In this document: piece by piece, positions 53,746-62,638 of the stretch
How the letters are laid out: each line of letters begins with the position of its first letter
How positions within the stretch are numbered: position 1 is the first letter of the stretch
Source of the DNA: Tianweitania sediminis
Lineage (GTDB): Bacteria > Pseudomonadota > Alphaproteobacteria > Rhizobiales > Rhizobiaceae
Assembly: GCF_017813335.1 (NCBI RefSeq)
Contig: NZ_JAGIYY010000001.1
Location: forward strand, 1,166,001-1,230,000
Reading direction: 5' to 3'
DNA length: 64,000 nucleotides
Notes under the pieces: generated by a model
What the model saw: the letters and a program-made list of their open reading frames with translations, nothing else
What the model was told of the DNA's origin: nothing
The model's database searches: none
Program-made: the position numbers and the translations under genes

Positions 53746-53778
53746 TAAACCGATTTAGGAAAGTTTCAATCGGTTCAA
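53746..53778. promoter_or_regulatory. Two LacI-family operator-like dyads before fba
   Basis: CTAAACCGATTTAG (53746-53759) and TTCAATCGGTTCAA (about 53765-53778) both have the AAxCGxTT-like core of LacI-family sites, and AACCGATT (53748-53755) is repeated inverted as AATCGGTT (53768-53775). The form resembles CceR-type sites of alphaproteobacterial central carbon control. Confidence 0.4.
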
Positions 53779-53848
53779 TGACTTAGAAGATGTTCCCCTC
53801 CCGCTATCTGTCTGTTATGGCCGCGACAAGGACCATCAGGAGAGCATC

Positions 53849-54877
53849 ATGACCACCGAACGGCTTGAAGATATCGCAGTGGCGATGGTTGCGGACGGCA
53901 AGGGCATCCTCGCTGCAGACGAGAGCTCGGGCACCATCAAGAAGCGCTTCGATAGCATTCAGGTCGAGTCGACCGCCGACACGCGGCGCGATTACCGCGA
54001 GATGCTTTTCCGCGCCGATGACGCGATGAAGAACTATATCTCGGGCGTCATCCTGTATGACGAAACCCTGCGCCAGAAGGCCGTCGACGGCACACCTCTC
54101 GCCGAACTGATCAAGGCCGCCGGGTCGATCCCTGGCATCAAGGTCGATGCGGGCGCAAAAGACCTGCCGAACTTTCCGGGCGAAAGCATCACCGAGGGCC
54201 TGGATGGCCTGCGCGAACGCCTTCAGGAATACTACGGGCTCGGCGCTCGCTTTGCGAAATGGCGGGGTGTGATCGCGATTTCTGACGGTCTGCCGACTTG
54301 GGGTGCGGTGAAGCAGAACGCGCAGGCACTGGCTCGCTACGCAGCGCTGTGCCAGGAAGCCGGCATCGTGCCGATCGTGGAGCCGGAAGTTCTCATGGAC
54401 GGCAAGCCGGGCGATCACTCGATCGACCGCTGCTACGACGTCACCGAATGGGTGCTGAAGACGGTCTTCACCGAGCTGTACGACGCCCGGGTTTCGCTCG
54501 AGGGCATGATCCTGAAGCCGAACATGGTGATCGATGGCAAGAATGCCCGCAAGGCAAGCGTCGAGGAGGTGGCCGAAAAGACGGTTCGCTGCTTGAAGGC
54601 AACCGTACCGGCTTCCGTGCCGGGCATCGCGTTCCTGTCCGGCGGCCAATCGGACGAGGAAGCCACGGCGCATCTGTCGGCGATGAACTCCGCCTACGAC
54701 ATGCCATGGAAGCTGACCTTCTCGTATGGCCGTGCGCTGCAAGCCGCTGCGCTGAAGGCGTGGGGCGGCAAGACCGAGAACGTGGCGGCCGGCCAGCGCG
54801 CATTTGCGCACCGTGCCCGCATGAACTCTATGGCTGCAGCCGGCACCTGGAAGACGGACCTCGAGAAGGCGGCCTGA
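53849..54877 (+). CDS. fba: Class I fructose-bisphosphate aldolase
   Basis: This 342-aa enzyme is of the metal-independent class I type: GKGILAADESSGTIKKRF, VPIVEPEVLMDG, the Schiff-base lysine in GMILKPNMVIDG and AFLSGGQSDEEATAHL. Class I aldolase is the usual form in many Hyphomicrobiales. A terminator follows. The 123 bases before it hold two LacI-type operator-like dyads. Confidence 0.96.
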   Translation: MTTERLEDIAVAMVADGKGILAADESSGTIKKRFDSIQVESTADTRRDYREMLFRADDAMKNYISGVILYDETLRQKAVDGTPLAELIKAAGSIPGIKVDAGAKDLPNFPGESITEGLDGLRERLQEYYGLGARFAKWRGVIAISDGLPTWGAVKQNAQALARYAALCQEAGIVPIVEPEVLMDGKPGDHSIDRCYDVTEWVLKTVFTELYDARVSLEGMILKPNMVIDGKNARKASVEEVAEKTVRCLKATVPASVPGIAFLSGGQSDEEATAHLSAMNSAYDMPWKLTFSYGRALQAAALKAWGGKTENVAAGQRAFAHRARMNSMAAAGTWKTDLEKAA

Positions 54878-54900
54878 GCTTCCTGCTCGACGAATGGAAG

Positions 54901-54928
54901 AAGGCCGCTCTTGGGGCGGCCTTTTTGT
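54901..54928. terminator. Terminator after fba
   Basis: AAGGCCGC (54901-54908) and GCGGCCTT (54916-54923) pair around seven bases, followed by TTTTTG. It also lies just after the end of the convergent phosphodiesterase gene. Confidence 0.8.
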
Positions 54929-54934
54929 TTCGCC

Positions 54935-55774
54935 TCACCTCAAGAAGGGCTTGGCCTTCATCGTGTCCGGCACGGCCACGCCAAGCCGGGTGAGGACCGT
55001 TGGCGCCAGTTGAAGCTGGTCGAGCAGCGTGTCGGGCGAGGGGCCCTTGCCTGAGCCAAAGTAGTAAAGCGCGAAGTCCTGCATCTCGTCGTCGTGTCCG
55101 CCGTGATGGCCTCGGTTGGTTTGTCCGTGGTCAGCGGTCACGATCACTTCGAAGCCCGCATCGCGCCACTTCGGCAGAAAGGCTGCCAGCATCACATCCA
55201 TCATGGCGAGCGCCTCGTCCATCTCGTGGCAGTCGTGGCCATAGCGGTGGCCCATGGAGTCCAGCGTGCAGGTGTGCAGGATGCCGTAGTCGATGCCGAA
55301 GCGCTTGGTCAGCATGGTGAGCGTGGCGAAAAGGTCCATGTCGCTCGGCGTCATCTGATTGCGCAGATTGTAGCCGGTCATGGAATGAAAACGGCCATAA
55401 TTGATTGGGCCGGATGGCTCGTCATATTCAAGGTCTTCCAGGAGATCGAAGGGGTAGGAACGAAAGAACTCCGACCAGTAGGAATGGGTCACGGCGCCCG
55501 TCTTGCCCCCAGCTTTTGACACTTCGGAAAAGATGTCCGGTTGCGTCACGCGGTGGCGAATTGAGTTGGACAGAACTCCATGCACCTGCGGCGGCACGCC
55601 AGTGTGGATCGACGCGTAGCAAGGCCCGGAGATTGACGGAACGACGGAGCGCATGCGCCATTTCTGCGCATCGCCCGACCGGACCCAGCCTTCCAGATTG
55701 CCCATGAAGGGCTTCCAGTTGCGCCAGGGGAGCCCGTCGAGAATGATCAGGAGGAGCTTGGAAGAAAGAGCCAT
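54935..55774 (-). CDS. Alkaline phosphatase-superfamily phosphodiesterase, cytoplasmic
   Basis: This 279-aa protein is of the nucleotide pyrophosphatase/phosphodiesterase type: metal motif LLLIILDGLPW, the nucleophile region VPSISGPCYASIHTG with Ser where Thr is usual, the second metal motif LDSMGHRYGHD and TADHGQTNRGHHGGHDDE. There is no signal peptide, so it works inside the cell. It lies at the end of the peptide-type ABC operon, after a terminator, and may cleave a phosphoester or phosphodiester in the imported compound. Confidence 0.82.
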   Translation of the reverse strand: MALSSKLLLIILDGLPWRNWKPFMGNLEGWVRSGDAQKWRMRSVVPSISGPCYASIHTGVPPQVHGVLSNSIRHRVTQPDIFSEVSKAGGKTGAVTHSYWSEFFRSYPFDLLEDLEYDEPSGPINYGRFHSMTGYNLRNQMTPSDMDLFATLTMLTKRFGIDYGILHTCTLDSMGHRYGHDCHEMDEALAMMDVMLAAFLPKWRDAGFEVIVTADHGQTNRGHHGGHDDEMQDFALYYFGSGKGPSPDTLLDQLQLAPTVLTRLGVAVPDTMKAKPFLR

Positions 55775-55797
55775 GGCGCGTGTTCCCGGACAGCAAA

Positions 55798-55824
55798 AAA
55801 GCGGCGGACTAGGCCCGCCGCTTT
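55798..55824 (-). terminator. Terminator between the binding-protein gene and the phosphodiesterase gene
   Basis: AAAGCGGCGG (55798-55807) and CCGCCGCTTT (55815-55824) form the stem; the minus strand continues as a T6 run. It would limit, but may not prevent, expression of the phosphodiesterase from the upstream operon. Confidence 0.8.
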
Positions 55825-55840
55825 CTTCAATAAGCCAAGA

Positions 55841-57430
55841 TCAGGCGGTGAGCCAGCACTCGGCGAGAGCGTAACCATCCATCATTTCTGCCTGGCTGTG
55901 CTTCTCGTAGCCGCCGCATTTCGGGCCGGAGGCATCGATGAACTCGCTGAAGAACGGCACGATCAGGCCGCCTTCATCGCGGATCAGCATCGCCATGTCG
56001 CGATAGATCGCCTTACGCTTTTCCTCGTCCAGTTCGCCCTTCGCCGTTTGCAGCATCTGGTCAAATTGCGGGTTCTTGAAGCGCGTGTCGTTCCAGTCCG
56101 CATCGGAGGCATAGCCGGTGGCGTACATCTGCGCCTGCGTGGAGCGACCACCCCAATAAGACATATGGAACGGCTGCACGTTCCAAACCTGCGACCAGTA
56201 GCCGTCGCCCGGCTCGCGGCGGATATCGATGGTGATACCGGCTTCAGCAGCGCTTTGCTGGTAAAGCTGTGCTGCATCGATTGCGCCCGGGAAGGCCACT
56301 TCCGACGTGCGCAGCAGGATCGACCCGCTGTGGCCCGACTTCTTGTAGAACTCGCCTGCCTTTTCCGGATCAAAGGCCCGTTGTTCGATGCCCTCGGGAA
56401 ACAGCGGGTAAGCGGAGTTGATCGGGAAATCGTTGCCGAGCGAGCCGAAGCCCATCAGAACCGTGTCGAGCAGTTGCTGGCGGTTCATGGCGAGCTTCAG
56501 CGCCATACGCAGGTCGTTGTTGTCGAACGGTGCCGTGTCGCAGAACATGTTGAAAGGATAATAGCCGCGTCCGGCGACGTTCTGGATGGTGACACCCTGA
56601 AGGCGCTTGATGAGGCTCACCGTCTTCGGATCGAGGCGGTTGATCATCTGGACCTGCCCGCTTTGCAGCGCGGCATTGCGTGCGGTCGCGTCGTTGATCA
56701 CGATGATCTCGACCTGGTCAGCGAAGCCCATATTCTCCGCGTCCCAGAAGTTGGCAAAGCGCTCCCCACCGTGACGGATGCCCGGCTCGTTCACGGTCAC
56801 CTTGTAGGGGCCGGCGCCGATCCCCGCATTTGGATCGTCCTTGCCGCCGTTAGGCTGGATCAGGAGATGGTAGTCAGCCATCAGGTAAGGGAAGTCGGCA
56901 TCGGGGGAGGAAAGCTCCACGATGACTTCCTTGCCGCTGACGCGCACGCCCGTGATGCCGATCAGGATGCCGGCAGCGCCTGACTGGGACTTTTCGTTGG
57001 CATGGCGCTCGATCGTCGCGGCCACATCTTCGGCAGTCACCGTCTTGCCGTTGTGGAACTCGATTCCGTCGCGCACCTTGATGGTCCACGTCTTGGCACC
57101 GTCTGTGGATCCGATCTCCTCGGCGATCCGGTTTTCCAAGCCGCCGTCGCGGGTAAGACGAACGAGAAACTCGCCCCACTGCTTGCAGAAGTTGAATGGC
57201 ACGGAGCTCTGGTTCAGTGCGGGATCCAGGCTGTCGGTGGAATTGCCGCCCTGCAGGCCGGCGCGAAGAAGACCGCCGCGCTGCGGCGTTTGAGCGAAAG
57301 CGGCGCCCGAGAGCAGCGAATTGGCAGTGGCGGCCGTGAGGCCGAGTGCGGCGGCACGACCAAGGAAGTCCCGGCGGGACAGTGCGCCGCGCAGAACGCT
57401 GCGGCTCAGATGATCTAGTTCGGATGTCAT
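55841..57430 (-). CDS. Peptide-type ABC transporter binding protein (SBP_bac_5), second copy
   Basis: This 529-aa binding protein has a Tat signal (LSRRDFLGRAAALG) and an SBP_bac_5 domain: SLDPALNQSSVPFNFCKQWGEFLVRL, KVRDGIEFHNGKTVTAEDVAATIERH and a C-terminal ALAECWLTA. It is closely related to the protein at 61001 along its whole length. ATG 57430 has GAGGAG about 7 bases upstream; ATG 57457 would lack a good site. A 7-1-7 palindrome lies just before the start. Confidence 0.93.
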   Translation of the reverse strand: MTSELDHLSRSVLRGALSRRDFLGRAAALGLTAATANSLLSGAAFAQTPQRGGLLRAGLQGGNSTDSLDPALNQSSVPFNFCKQWGEFLVRLTRDGGLENRIAEEIGSTDGAKTWTIKVRDGIEFHNGKTVTAEDVAATIERHANEKSQSGAAGILIGITGVRVSGKEVIVELSSPDADFPYLMADYHLLIQPNGGKDDPNAGIGAGPYKVTVNEPGIRHGGERFANFWDAENMGFADQVEIIVINDATARNAALQSGQVQMINRLDPKTVSLIKRLQGVTIQNVAGRGYYPFNMFCDTAPFDNNDLRMALKLAMNRQQLLDTVLMGFGSLGNDFPINSAYPLFPEGIEQRAFDPEKAGEFYKKSGHSGSILLRTSEVAFPGAIDAAQLYQQSAAEAGITIDIRREPGDGYWSQVWNVQPFHMSYWGGRSTQAQMYATGYASDADWNDTRFKNPQFDQMLQTAKGELDEEKRKAIYRDMAMLIRDEGGLIVPFFSEFIDASGPKCGGYEKHSQAEMMDGYALAECWLTA

Positions 57431-57445
57431 GCGGGTGCTCCTCGT

Positions 57446-57460
57446 GATGTGATTCACATC
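57446..57460. promoter_or_regulatory. Perfect palindrome before second binding-protein gene
   Basis: GATGTGA-T-TCACATC is a perfect dyad with arms of seven, lying 16 bases upstream of the start codon at 57430. It may be an operator; the one-base centre makes an RNA hairpin less likely. Confidence 0.4.
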
Positions 57461-57542
57461 CCTTCGCGGCTTCGCATGACATTCTTATGATCCGAGGCGA
57501 AATTCCTCCTTCGAAGCGCCGGATCTTAGTTCTGGCACCGGA

Positions 57543-59207
57543 TCAGTTGCCAGCGCCGACCATCTTGCGACCCTGGATCGCCTTTTCCAGCCAGCCGATC
57601 TCCATTTCCGGCACCGAGCGCAGGAGAAGGTCGGTATAGTCGTCGAACGGTGGCGACAGTACCTGGCTCTTCGGCCCGTAGCGCACGACTTCGCCGCGAT
57701 ACATCACCGCAATGGAATCCGCGATCGACTTCACCGTCGCGAGATCGTGCGTGATGAAAAGGTAGGCGACGTCTTCTTCCTTTTGCAGGCCGAGCAACAG
57801 CTTGAGGATGCCATTCGCCACAAGCGGGTCGAGCGCGCTGGTGACCTCGTCGCAGATGATGAGCTTCGGTTTGGCAGCAAGAGCGCGGGCGATGCACACG
57901 CGCTGCTTCTGACCGCCCGACAGTTCTGCCGGGTAGCGATCGGCGAAACCCTTGCCCATCTCGATCTTTTCGAGCAGTTCGGCCACGCGCTGATCGCGTT
58001 CGCGCCCCCGCATCTTGAAGTAGAATTCGAGCGGGCGGCCGATGATGGTGGCCACCGTTTGGCGCGGGTTCATCGCAACGTCCGCCATCTGGTAGATCAT
58101 CTGCAATTCGCGCAGATCAGCGCGCGGCCGATCGGCCAGCCGATTGGCCAAGGTGCGATCTTCGAAGGCCACGGAGCCGGATTCAGGCGGCAAGAGGCCG
58201 GTGATGGCGCGAGCCAGCGTTGATTTGCCGGAACCGGACTCGCCGACCACCGCGAGTGTTTGGCCCGGGTAGATGTCGACCGAAACGTCCTTCAGAACCT
58301 TGATCGCGCTGTTGCCGTAAGACGCCGTGACGTTCTTCACCGACAGGAGCGGCTTATTTCCCGGCGCATGCTCCTGGTGCTCGATGTGGTGCACGGACAC
58401 CAGCGCGTTGGTGTATTCCTGACGCGGCTCCTTGATGATCTGCTGCGTGCCGCCCCATTCCACCAGCTTGCCGTGGCGCAGCACCATGATCTCGTCGGAA
58501 ACCTGCGCCACCACCGCAAGATCATGCGTGATGTAGAGGGCGGCCACATGCGTGTCGCGAATGGCCTCCTTGATCGCCGCAAGAACATCGATCTGAGTGG
58601 TGACATCAAGCGCGGTGGTCGGCTCGTCAAAGACGATCAGGTCAGGCTCGGAGCACAGCGCCATGGCGGTCATGACCCGCTGCAACTGACCGCCCGAAAC
58701 CTGGTGCGGATAGCGATCGCCAATGGTTTCGGGTGAAGGAAGGCTGAGCTTGCGGAAGAACTCCACGGCCCGTTTTTCAGCCTCGGCGCGCGATGACACG
58801 CGATGCTCCACCGAGGCTTCCACCACCTGGTCCATCAGCTTGTGGGCGGGGTTGAAGGCGGCCGCGGCCGATTGCGCGACATAGCAGACTTCCTTGCCGC
58901 GCAAGCGCCGCACGTCGCCCGTGTTGCCCTTTCGAATGTCGCGGCCGTTCAGCAGGATTTCTCCGCCGGTGATCCTCACACCGCCACGCCCAAAGCCCAT
59001 GGAAGACAGGCCGATGGTGCTTTTTCCCGCGCCCGACTCTCCGATCAGGCCCAGCACCTTGCCCCGTTCGAGTTTGAGCGAAACGTCGTCCACAAGCACG
59101 ACATTGCGCGGTTGCTCGCCGGGAGGGTAGACGGTCGCCTCGATGCGCAGGTTGCGGATGTCGAGAAGCGGGCCGTCCTTGCGCCCCTTCGTTGGTGTTC
59201 TTGCCAT
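57543..59207 (-). CDS. Peptide-type ABC transporter, fused double ATPase (DppDF type)
   Basis: This 554-aa protein joins two nucleotide-binding domains. The first (about 1-265) has GESGAGKST, VSGGQLQRVMTAM and LIVFDEPTTALD; the second (about 285-550) has GESGSGKST, LSGGQKQRVCIARA and LIICDEVTSALD, where Val replaces the usual Pro in the Walker B region. The start codon overlaps the stop of the permease gene by one base. It energises the two permeases upstream. Confidence 0.93.
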   Translation of the reverse strand: MARTPTKGRKDGPLLDIRNLRIEATVYPPGEQPRNVVLVDDVSLKLERGKVLGLIGESGAGKSTIGLSSMGFGRGGVRITGGEILLNGRDIRKGNTGDVRRLRGKEVCYVAQSAAAAFNPAHKLMDQVVEASVEHRVSSRAEAEKRAVEFFRKLSLPSPETIGDRYPHQVSGGQLQRVMTAMALCSEPDLIVFDEPTTALDVTTQIDVLAAIKEAIRDTHVAALYITHDLAVVAQVSDEIMVLRHGKLVEWGGTQQIIKEPRQEYTNALVSVHHIEHQEHAPGNKPLLSVKNVTASYGNSAIKVLKDVSVDIYPGQTLAVVGESGSGKSTLARAITGLLPPESGSVAFEDRTLANRLADRPRADLRELQMIYQMADVAMNPRQTVATIIGRPLEFYFKMRGRERDQRVAELLEKIEMGKGFADRYPAELSGGQKQRVCIARALAAKPKLIICDEVTSALDPLVANGILKLLLGLQKEEDVAYLFITHDLATVKSIADSIAVMYRGEVVRYGPKSQVLSPPFDDYTDLLLRSVPEMEIGWLEKAIQGRKMVGAGN

Positions 59208-60028
59208 CAGCCGCGGCCTCCCTTCAGGCTCGTGGTCCGGTTCAGAACCCAGTCGGCGACCAGGTTGACGGAGATCGCCAGGGCCGCGATGGCGGCCGCA
59301 GGGATCAAGGCTGCGCCGATACCAAAGACGATCCCGTCCTTGTTTTCCTTGACCATGCCGCCCCAGTCGGCCTCAGGCGGCTGAACGCCCAGGCCAAGGA
59401 ATGACAGCGCCGACAAGAACAACACGGCATAGATGAAGCGAAGGCCAAGTTCGGAAATCAGCGGCGACAGCGCGTTTGGCAGGATTTCGCGAAAGATCAC
59501 CCACACGGTTCCTTCGCCACGCAGGCGGGCCGCTTCCACGAAGTCCATCACGTTGATGTCGACCGCGACGGCTCTCGCCAGACGATAAACGCGGGTGGAG
59601 TCCAGGATACCCATAACCAGGATCAGGGTAACAATCGTGGTTGGAAGCACGGAAAGCACCACGAGCCCGAAGATCAGGGTGGGGATGGCCATCAGGAGAT
59701 CAACGAGCCGCGACATCACCATGTCGAACCAGCCGCCGACCACCGCCGCGGTGAAGCCCAGAACTGCACCAAGGGTGAACGACAGCATGGTCGCAAGAAC
59801 CGCGATGAAGATCGTCGTCCTGGCCCCGAAGATGATGCGGGAAAGAAGATCTCGGCCGATGTTGTCCGTGCCGAGCCAGTGGGTGGAGGACATCGGCGCC
59901 CAAACATCTCCCACGATCTGTGCCTTGCCGAACGGCGCAAGCCACGGCGCGAAGATCGCTGCAGCAAGGAACAGGAAGGTGAGAAGGAGGCCGATGGCGG
60001 CTCCGATTGGAATGCTTCGGAAGCTCAT
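59207..60028 (-). CDS. Peptide-type ABC transporter permease (DppC-like)
   Basis: This 273-aa permease has the OppC/DppC pattern: HWLGTDNIGRDLLSRIIFGARTTIFIAV, the EAA loop DFVEAARLRGEGTVWVIFREILPNALSPLI and LSALSFLGLGVQPPEADWGGM. About six membrane segments. It overlaps the DppB-like gene by four bases and the ATPase gene by one. Confidence 0.93.
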   Translation of the reverse strand: MSFRSIPIGAAIGLLLTFLFLAAAIFAPWLAPFGKAQIVGDVWAPMSSTHWLGTDNIGRDLLSRIIFGARTTIFIAVLATMLSFTLGAVLGFTAAVVGGWFDMVMSRLVDLLMAIPTLIFGLVVLSVLPTTIVTLILVMGILDSTRVYRLARAVAVDINVMDFVEAARLRGEGTVWVIFREILPNALSPLISELGLRFIYAVLFLSALSFLGLGVQPPEADWGGMVKENKDGIVFGIGAALIPAAAIAALAISVNLVADWVLNRTTSLKGGRG

Positions 60029-60984
60029 TTCGGATGCCTCAGGCGCGGATTGGCAGCAATGGCGGCGATATCGGCTACGATGTTCAGCGTGATGTAAACG
60101 GCGGCGAAGATCAGGCCGACGGCTTGCACGACGGGAACATCGCGCTTGGCGACGTGGTCGACGAGATATTGCCCCATGCCGGGATAAACGAAGATGACCT
60201 CCACCACGACCACCCCAACCACGAGGTATGCGAGGTTCAGCATCACCACGTTGACGATAGGGGCGATGGCGTTCGGAAAGGCGTGACGCCGGATGATGTC
60301 GAGCGGCCGCAATCCCTTGAGCTCGGCCGTTTCGATATAAGCGGACTGCATCACGTTGAGGATGGCCGCGCGCGTCATGCGCATCATGTGCGCCAGAACA
60401 ACCAGCGTCAGGGCAGCAGCGGGCAAGGCGATGGCCTGCAGCTTTTGCCAGAACGGCATGGAGTCATAAACGGTGGAGATCGGCGGAAACCACTGCCATT
60501 TCACGGCAAAGAAATACACGAGCAGGTAACCGACAAAGAACTCCGGCACCGAGGTCGATGCCAGCGCGAAGCCCGAGATTGCCTTGTCGACCGGACCGTT
60601 GCGGTAGCGCACCGCAAGCAAACCGAGCAGGATCGCCAAAGGCACGGCCACAACGGCGGCCCAGAACGCCAGGAACAGCGTGTTCCAAAGGCGCGGCAAG
60701 AGCGTGGTGGCAATGTCCTGACGCGTCGTCAGCGCCGTACCTAGGTCGCCGGTCAGGATGCCGCCGAGCCAATCGAAATACCGGACATATGCCGGCTGGT
60801 TGAGACCGAGTTGCTCGCGCAGGTTGGCGACCGCCTGAGGCGTTGCCGATTGGCCGAGAATTGATTGTGCCACATCGCCGGGCAAGATCTGGGTTCCGGC
60901 AAAGATCAGAACCGACACGGCGAAAAGCAGGAGGAAGCCCAGCGCAACGCGCTGGGCAATAAGCTTGACTAAAGGTGACCCCAT
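60025..60984 (-). CDS. Peptide-type ABC transporter permease (DppB-like)
   Basis: This 319-aa permease has the OppB/DppB pattern: LPGDVAQSILGQSATPQAVANLREQLGLNQP, GDLGTALTTRQDIA, the EAA loop YIETAELKGLRPLDIIRRHAFPNAIAP and VEVIFVYPGMGQYLVDHVAKRDVPVVQ. About six membrane segments. ATG 60984 gives the conserved N-terminus. It lies 16 bases after the first binding-protein gene. Confidence 0.93.
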   Translation of the reverse strand: MGSPLVKLIAQRVALGFLLLFAVSVLIFAGTQILPGDVAQSILGQSATPQAVANLREQLGLNQPAYVRYFDWLGGILTGDLGTALTTRQDIATTLLPRLWNTLFLAFWAAVVAVPLAILLGLLAVRYRNGPVDKAISGFALASTSVPEFFVGYLLVYFFAVKWQWFPPISTVYDSMPFWQKLQAIALPAAALTLVVLAHMMRMTRAAILNVMQSAYIETAELKGLRPLDIIRRHAFPNAIAPIVNVVMLNLAYLVVGVVVVEVIFVYPGMGQYLVDHVAKRDVPVVQAVGLIFAAVYITLNIVADIAAIAANPRLRHPK

Positions 60985-61000
60985 CCCCTCATGTCCCGGC

Positions 61001-62590
61001 TTAAGCCGCGACCCAGCACTCTGCGAGTGCGTAACCGTCCATGAGTTCGGCCGCTGGGTGAGGGTCGTAACCACCCACCGCCTTGCCAGTGGCATCGATG
61101 AAGTCGTTGAAGAACGGCACGATCAGGCCGCCTTCATCGCGCATCATGATGGCCATGTCGCGATAGATGGCCTTGCGCTTTGCCTCATCCAGCTCGGCCT
61201 TGGCCTTCAGCAGCATGGCATCGAACTCGGGGCGCTTGAACCGCGTGTCGTTCCACTCAGCGTTCGATTCGTATGCCGTGGAGTACATCTGGTTCTGCGT
61301 CGAGCGACCACCCCAGTAGGACAGGGAGAACGGCTGCTTGTTCCACACTTCCGACCAGTAGCCGTCGCCGGGTTCGCGGCGCACGTCGATCGTGATGCCG
61401 GCCTGTGCGCAGCTTTGCTGGTAAAGCTGGGCCGCGTCGACGGCGCCTGGGAAGGCGACGTCGGAGGTGCGAAGCAGGATGGGACCGCTGTGACCGGACT
61501 TCTTGTAATAGGACGCAGCCTCCTCAGGATCAAAAACGCGCTGCTCGATGTCGTCGGGAAACAGCGGGTAGGCCGAATTGATCGGGATGTCGTTGCCCAC
61601 GGTGCCGTAGCCGCGCAGGATGGTTTGCAGCATTTCTTCGCGGTTGACAGCAAGCTTGAGCGCCATGCGCAGATCGTTGTTGTCGAAGGGTGCGGTGTCG
61701 CAGAACATGTTGAACGGGTAGAAGCCGCGGCCCGAAACGTTCTGAATCGTGACGCCAGGCACCCGCTTCACCAGGTCGACGATCTTTGGCTCGACGCGGT
61801 TGATCAGATGCACCTGACCGCTTTGCAAGGCAGCCGTGCGGGCCGTCGCGTCGTTGATGACGATGATCTCGATCTGGTCGGCGTGGCCCATCTCGTCGCC
61901 ACCCCAGAAGTTGGCGAAGCGCTGGCCGCCGTAACGGACGCCGGGTTCGTTGATGGCCACCGTGTAGGGCCCTGCGCTCACGCCCTCAGCTGGATTGTCC
62001 TTGCCGCCGTTTGGCTGGATCACGAGGTGATAATCCGCCATCAGGTAGGGGAAATCGGCATCTGGCTCCTTCAAGGTGACAACGACGTTCTTGCCGTCGA
62101 CCTTGATCGTATCGATGCCCGTGAGGATGCCATGGGCGCCGGACTGCGACTTCTCGTCGGCATGGCGCTCGAGCGTCGCCGCAACGTCCTCAGCCGTGAC
62201 GGTCTTGCCGTTGTGGAACTCAATGCCGTCGCGGATCTTCATGGTCCAGGTCTTGGCGTCGGCCGAAGAACCGATCTCCTCGGCGATCCGGTTCTGCAAG
62301 GAACCGTCGCGGTTCAGTCGGACCAGGAATTCACCCCATTGCTTGCAGAAGTTGAACGGCACCTGGCTCAGATTCAAAGCGGGGTCGAGGCTGTTGGTGG
62401 ATTCGCCACCCTGCATGCCGGCGCGCAGGATGCCGCCCTTCACAGGACCCTGGGCGCGGGCGGCCGAAACCAGAAGGCTGTTTGCAAAAGCGGCAGTGGC
62501 GCCGAGAGCAGCGGCACGGCCAAGGAAGTCGCGCCGGCTCATCTTGCCCAGAACGGCATAGCGGCTGAGAAAATCCAGTTCGTTTGACAT
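61001..62590 (-). CDS. Peptide-type ABC transporter binding protein (SBP_bac_5), first copy
   Basis: This 529-aa binding protein has a Tat signal (MSRRDFLGRAAALG) and the same SBP_bac_5 domain as the protein at 55841, with roughly three quarters of positions identical by eye, including FCKQWGEFLVRL and DFPYLMADYHL. It is the first gene of the operon; GAGGAAC precedes the ATG. Its specificity is likely close to that of its paralog. SBP_bac_5 proteins bind peptides but also opines, nickel and sugars. Confidence 0.93.
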   Translation of the reverse strand: MSNELDFLSRYAVLGKMSRRDFLGRAAALGATAAFANSLLVSAARAQGPVKGGILRAGMQGGESTNSLDPALNLSQVPFNFCKQWGEFLVRLNRDGSLQNRIAEEIGSSADAKTWTMKIRDGIEFHNGKTVTAEDVAATLERHADEKSQSGAHGILTGIDTIKVDGKNVVVTLKEPDADFPYLMADYHLVIQPNGGKDNPAEGVSAGPYTVAINEPGVRYGGQRFANFWGGDEMGHADQIEIIVINDATARTAALQSGQVHLINRVEPKIVDLVKRVPGVTIQNVSGRGFYPFNMFCDTAPFDNNDLRMALKLAVNREEMLQTILRGYGTVGNDIPINSAYPLFPDDIEQRVFDPEEAASYYKKSGHSGPILLRTSDVAFPGAVDAAQLYQQSCAQAGITIDVRREPGDGYWSEVWNKQPFSLSYWGGRSTQNQMYSTAYESNAEWNDTRFKRPEFDAMLLKAKAELDEAKRKAIYRDMAIMMRDEGGLIVPFFNDFIDATGKAVGGYDPHPAAELMDGYALAECWVAA

Positions 62591-62622
62591 TTGATGTTCC
62601 TCACTCTGTTGGTGTTTGTTTG

Positions 62623-62638
62623 GATCGGTGTACCGATC
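62623..62638. promoter_or_regulatory. Dyad operator candidate upstream of the ABC operon
   Basis: GATCGGT-GT-ACCGATC is a perfect dyad with arms of seven, about 33 bases before the start codon at 62590. It lies in a 427-base gap (62591-63017) that otherwise shows only the dps terminator. Confidence 0.45.

Noticed and set aside
60965-62587. Long plus-strand open frame opposite the binding-protein gene at 61001
   Set aside because: It is an antisense shadow of an SBP_bac_5 gene; the same kind of frame appears opposite the paralog at 55898-56983.
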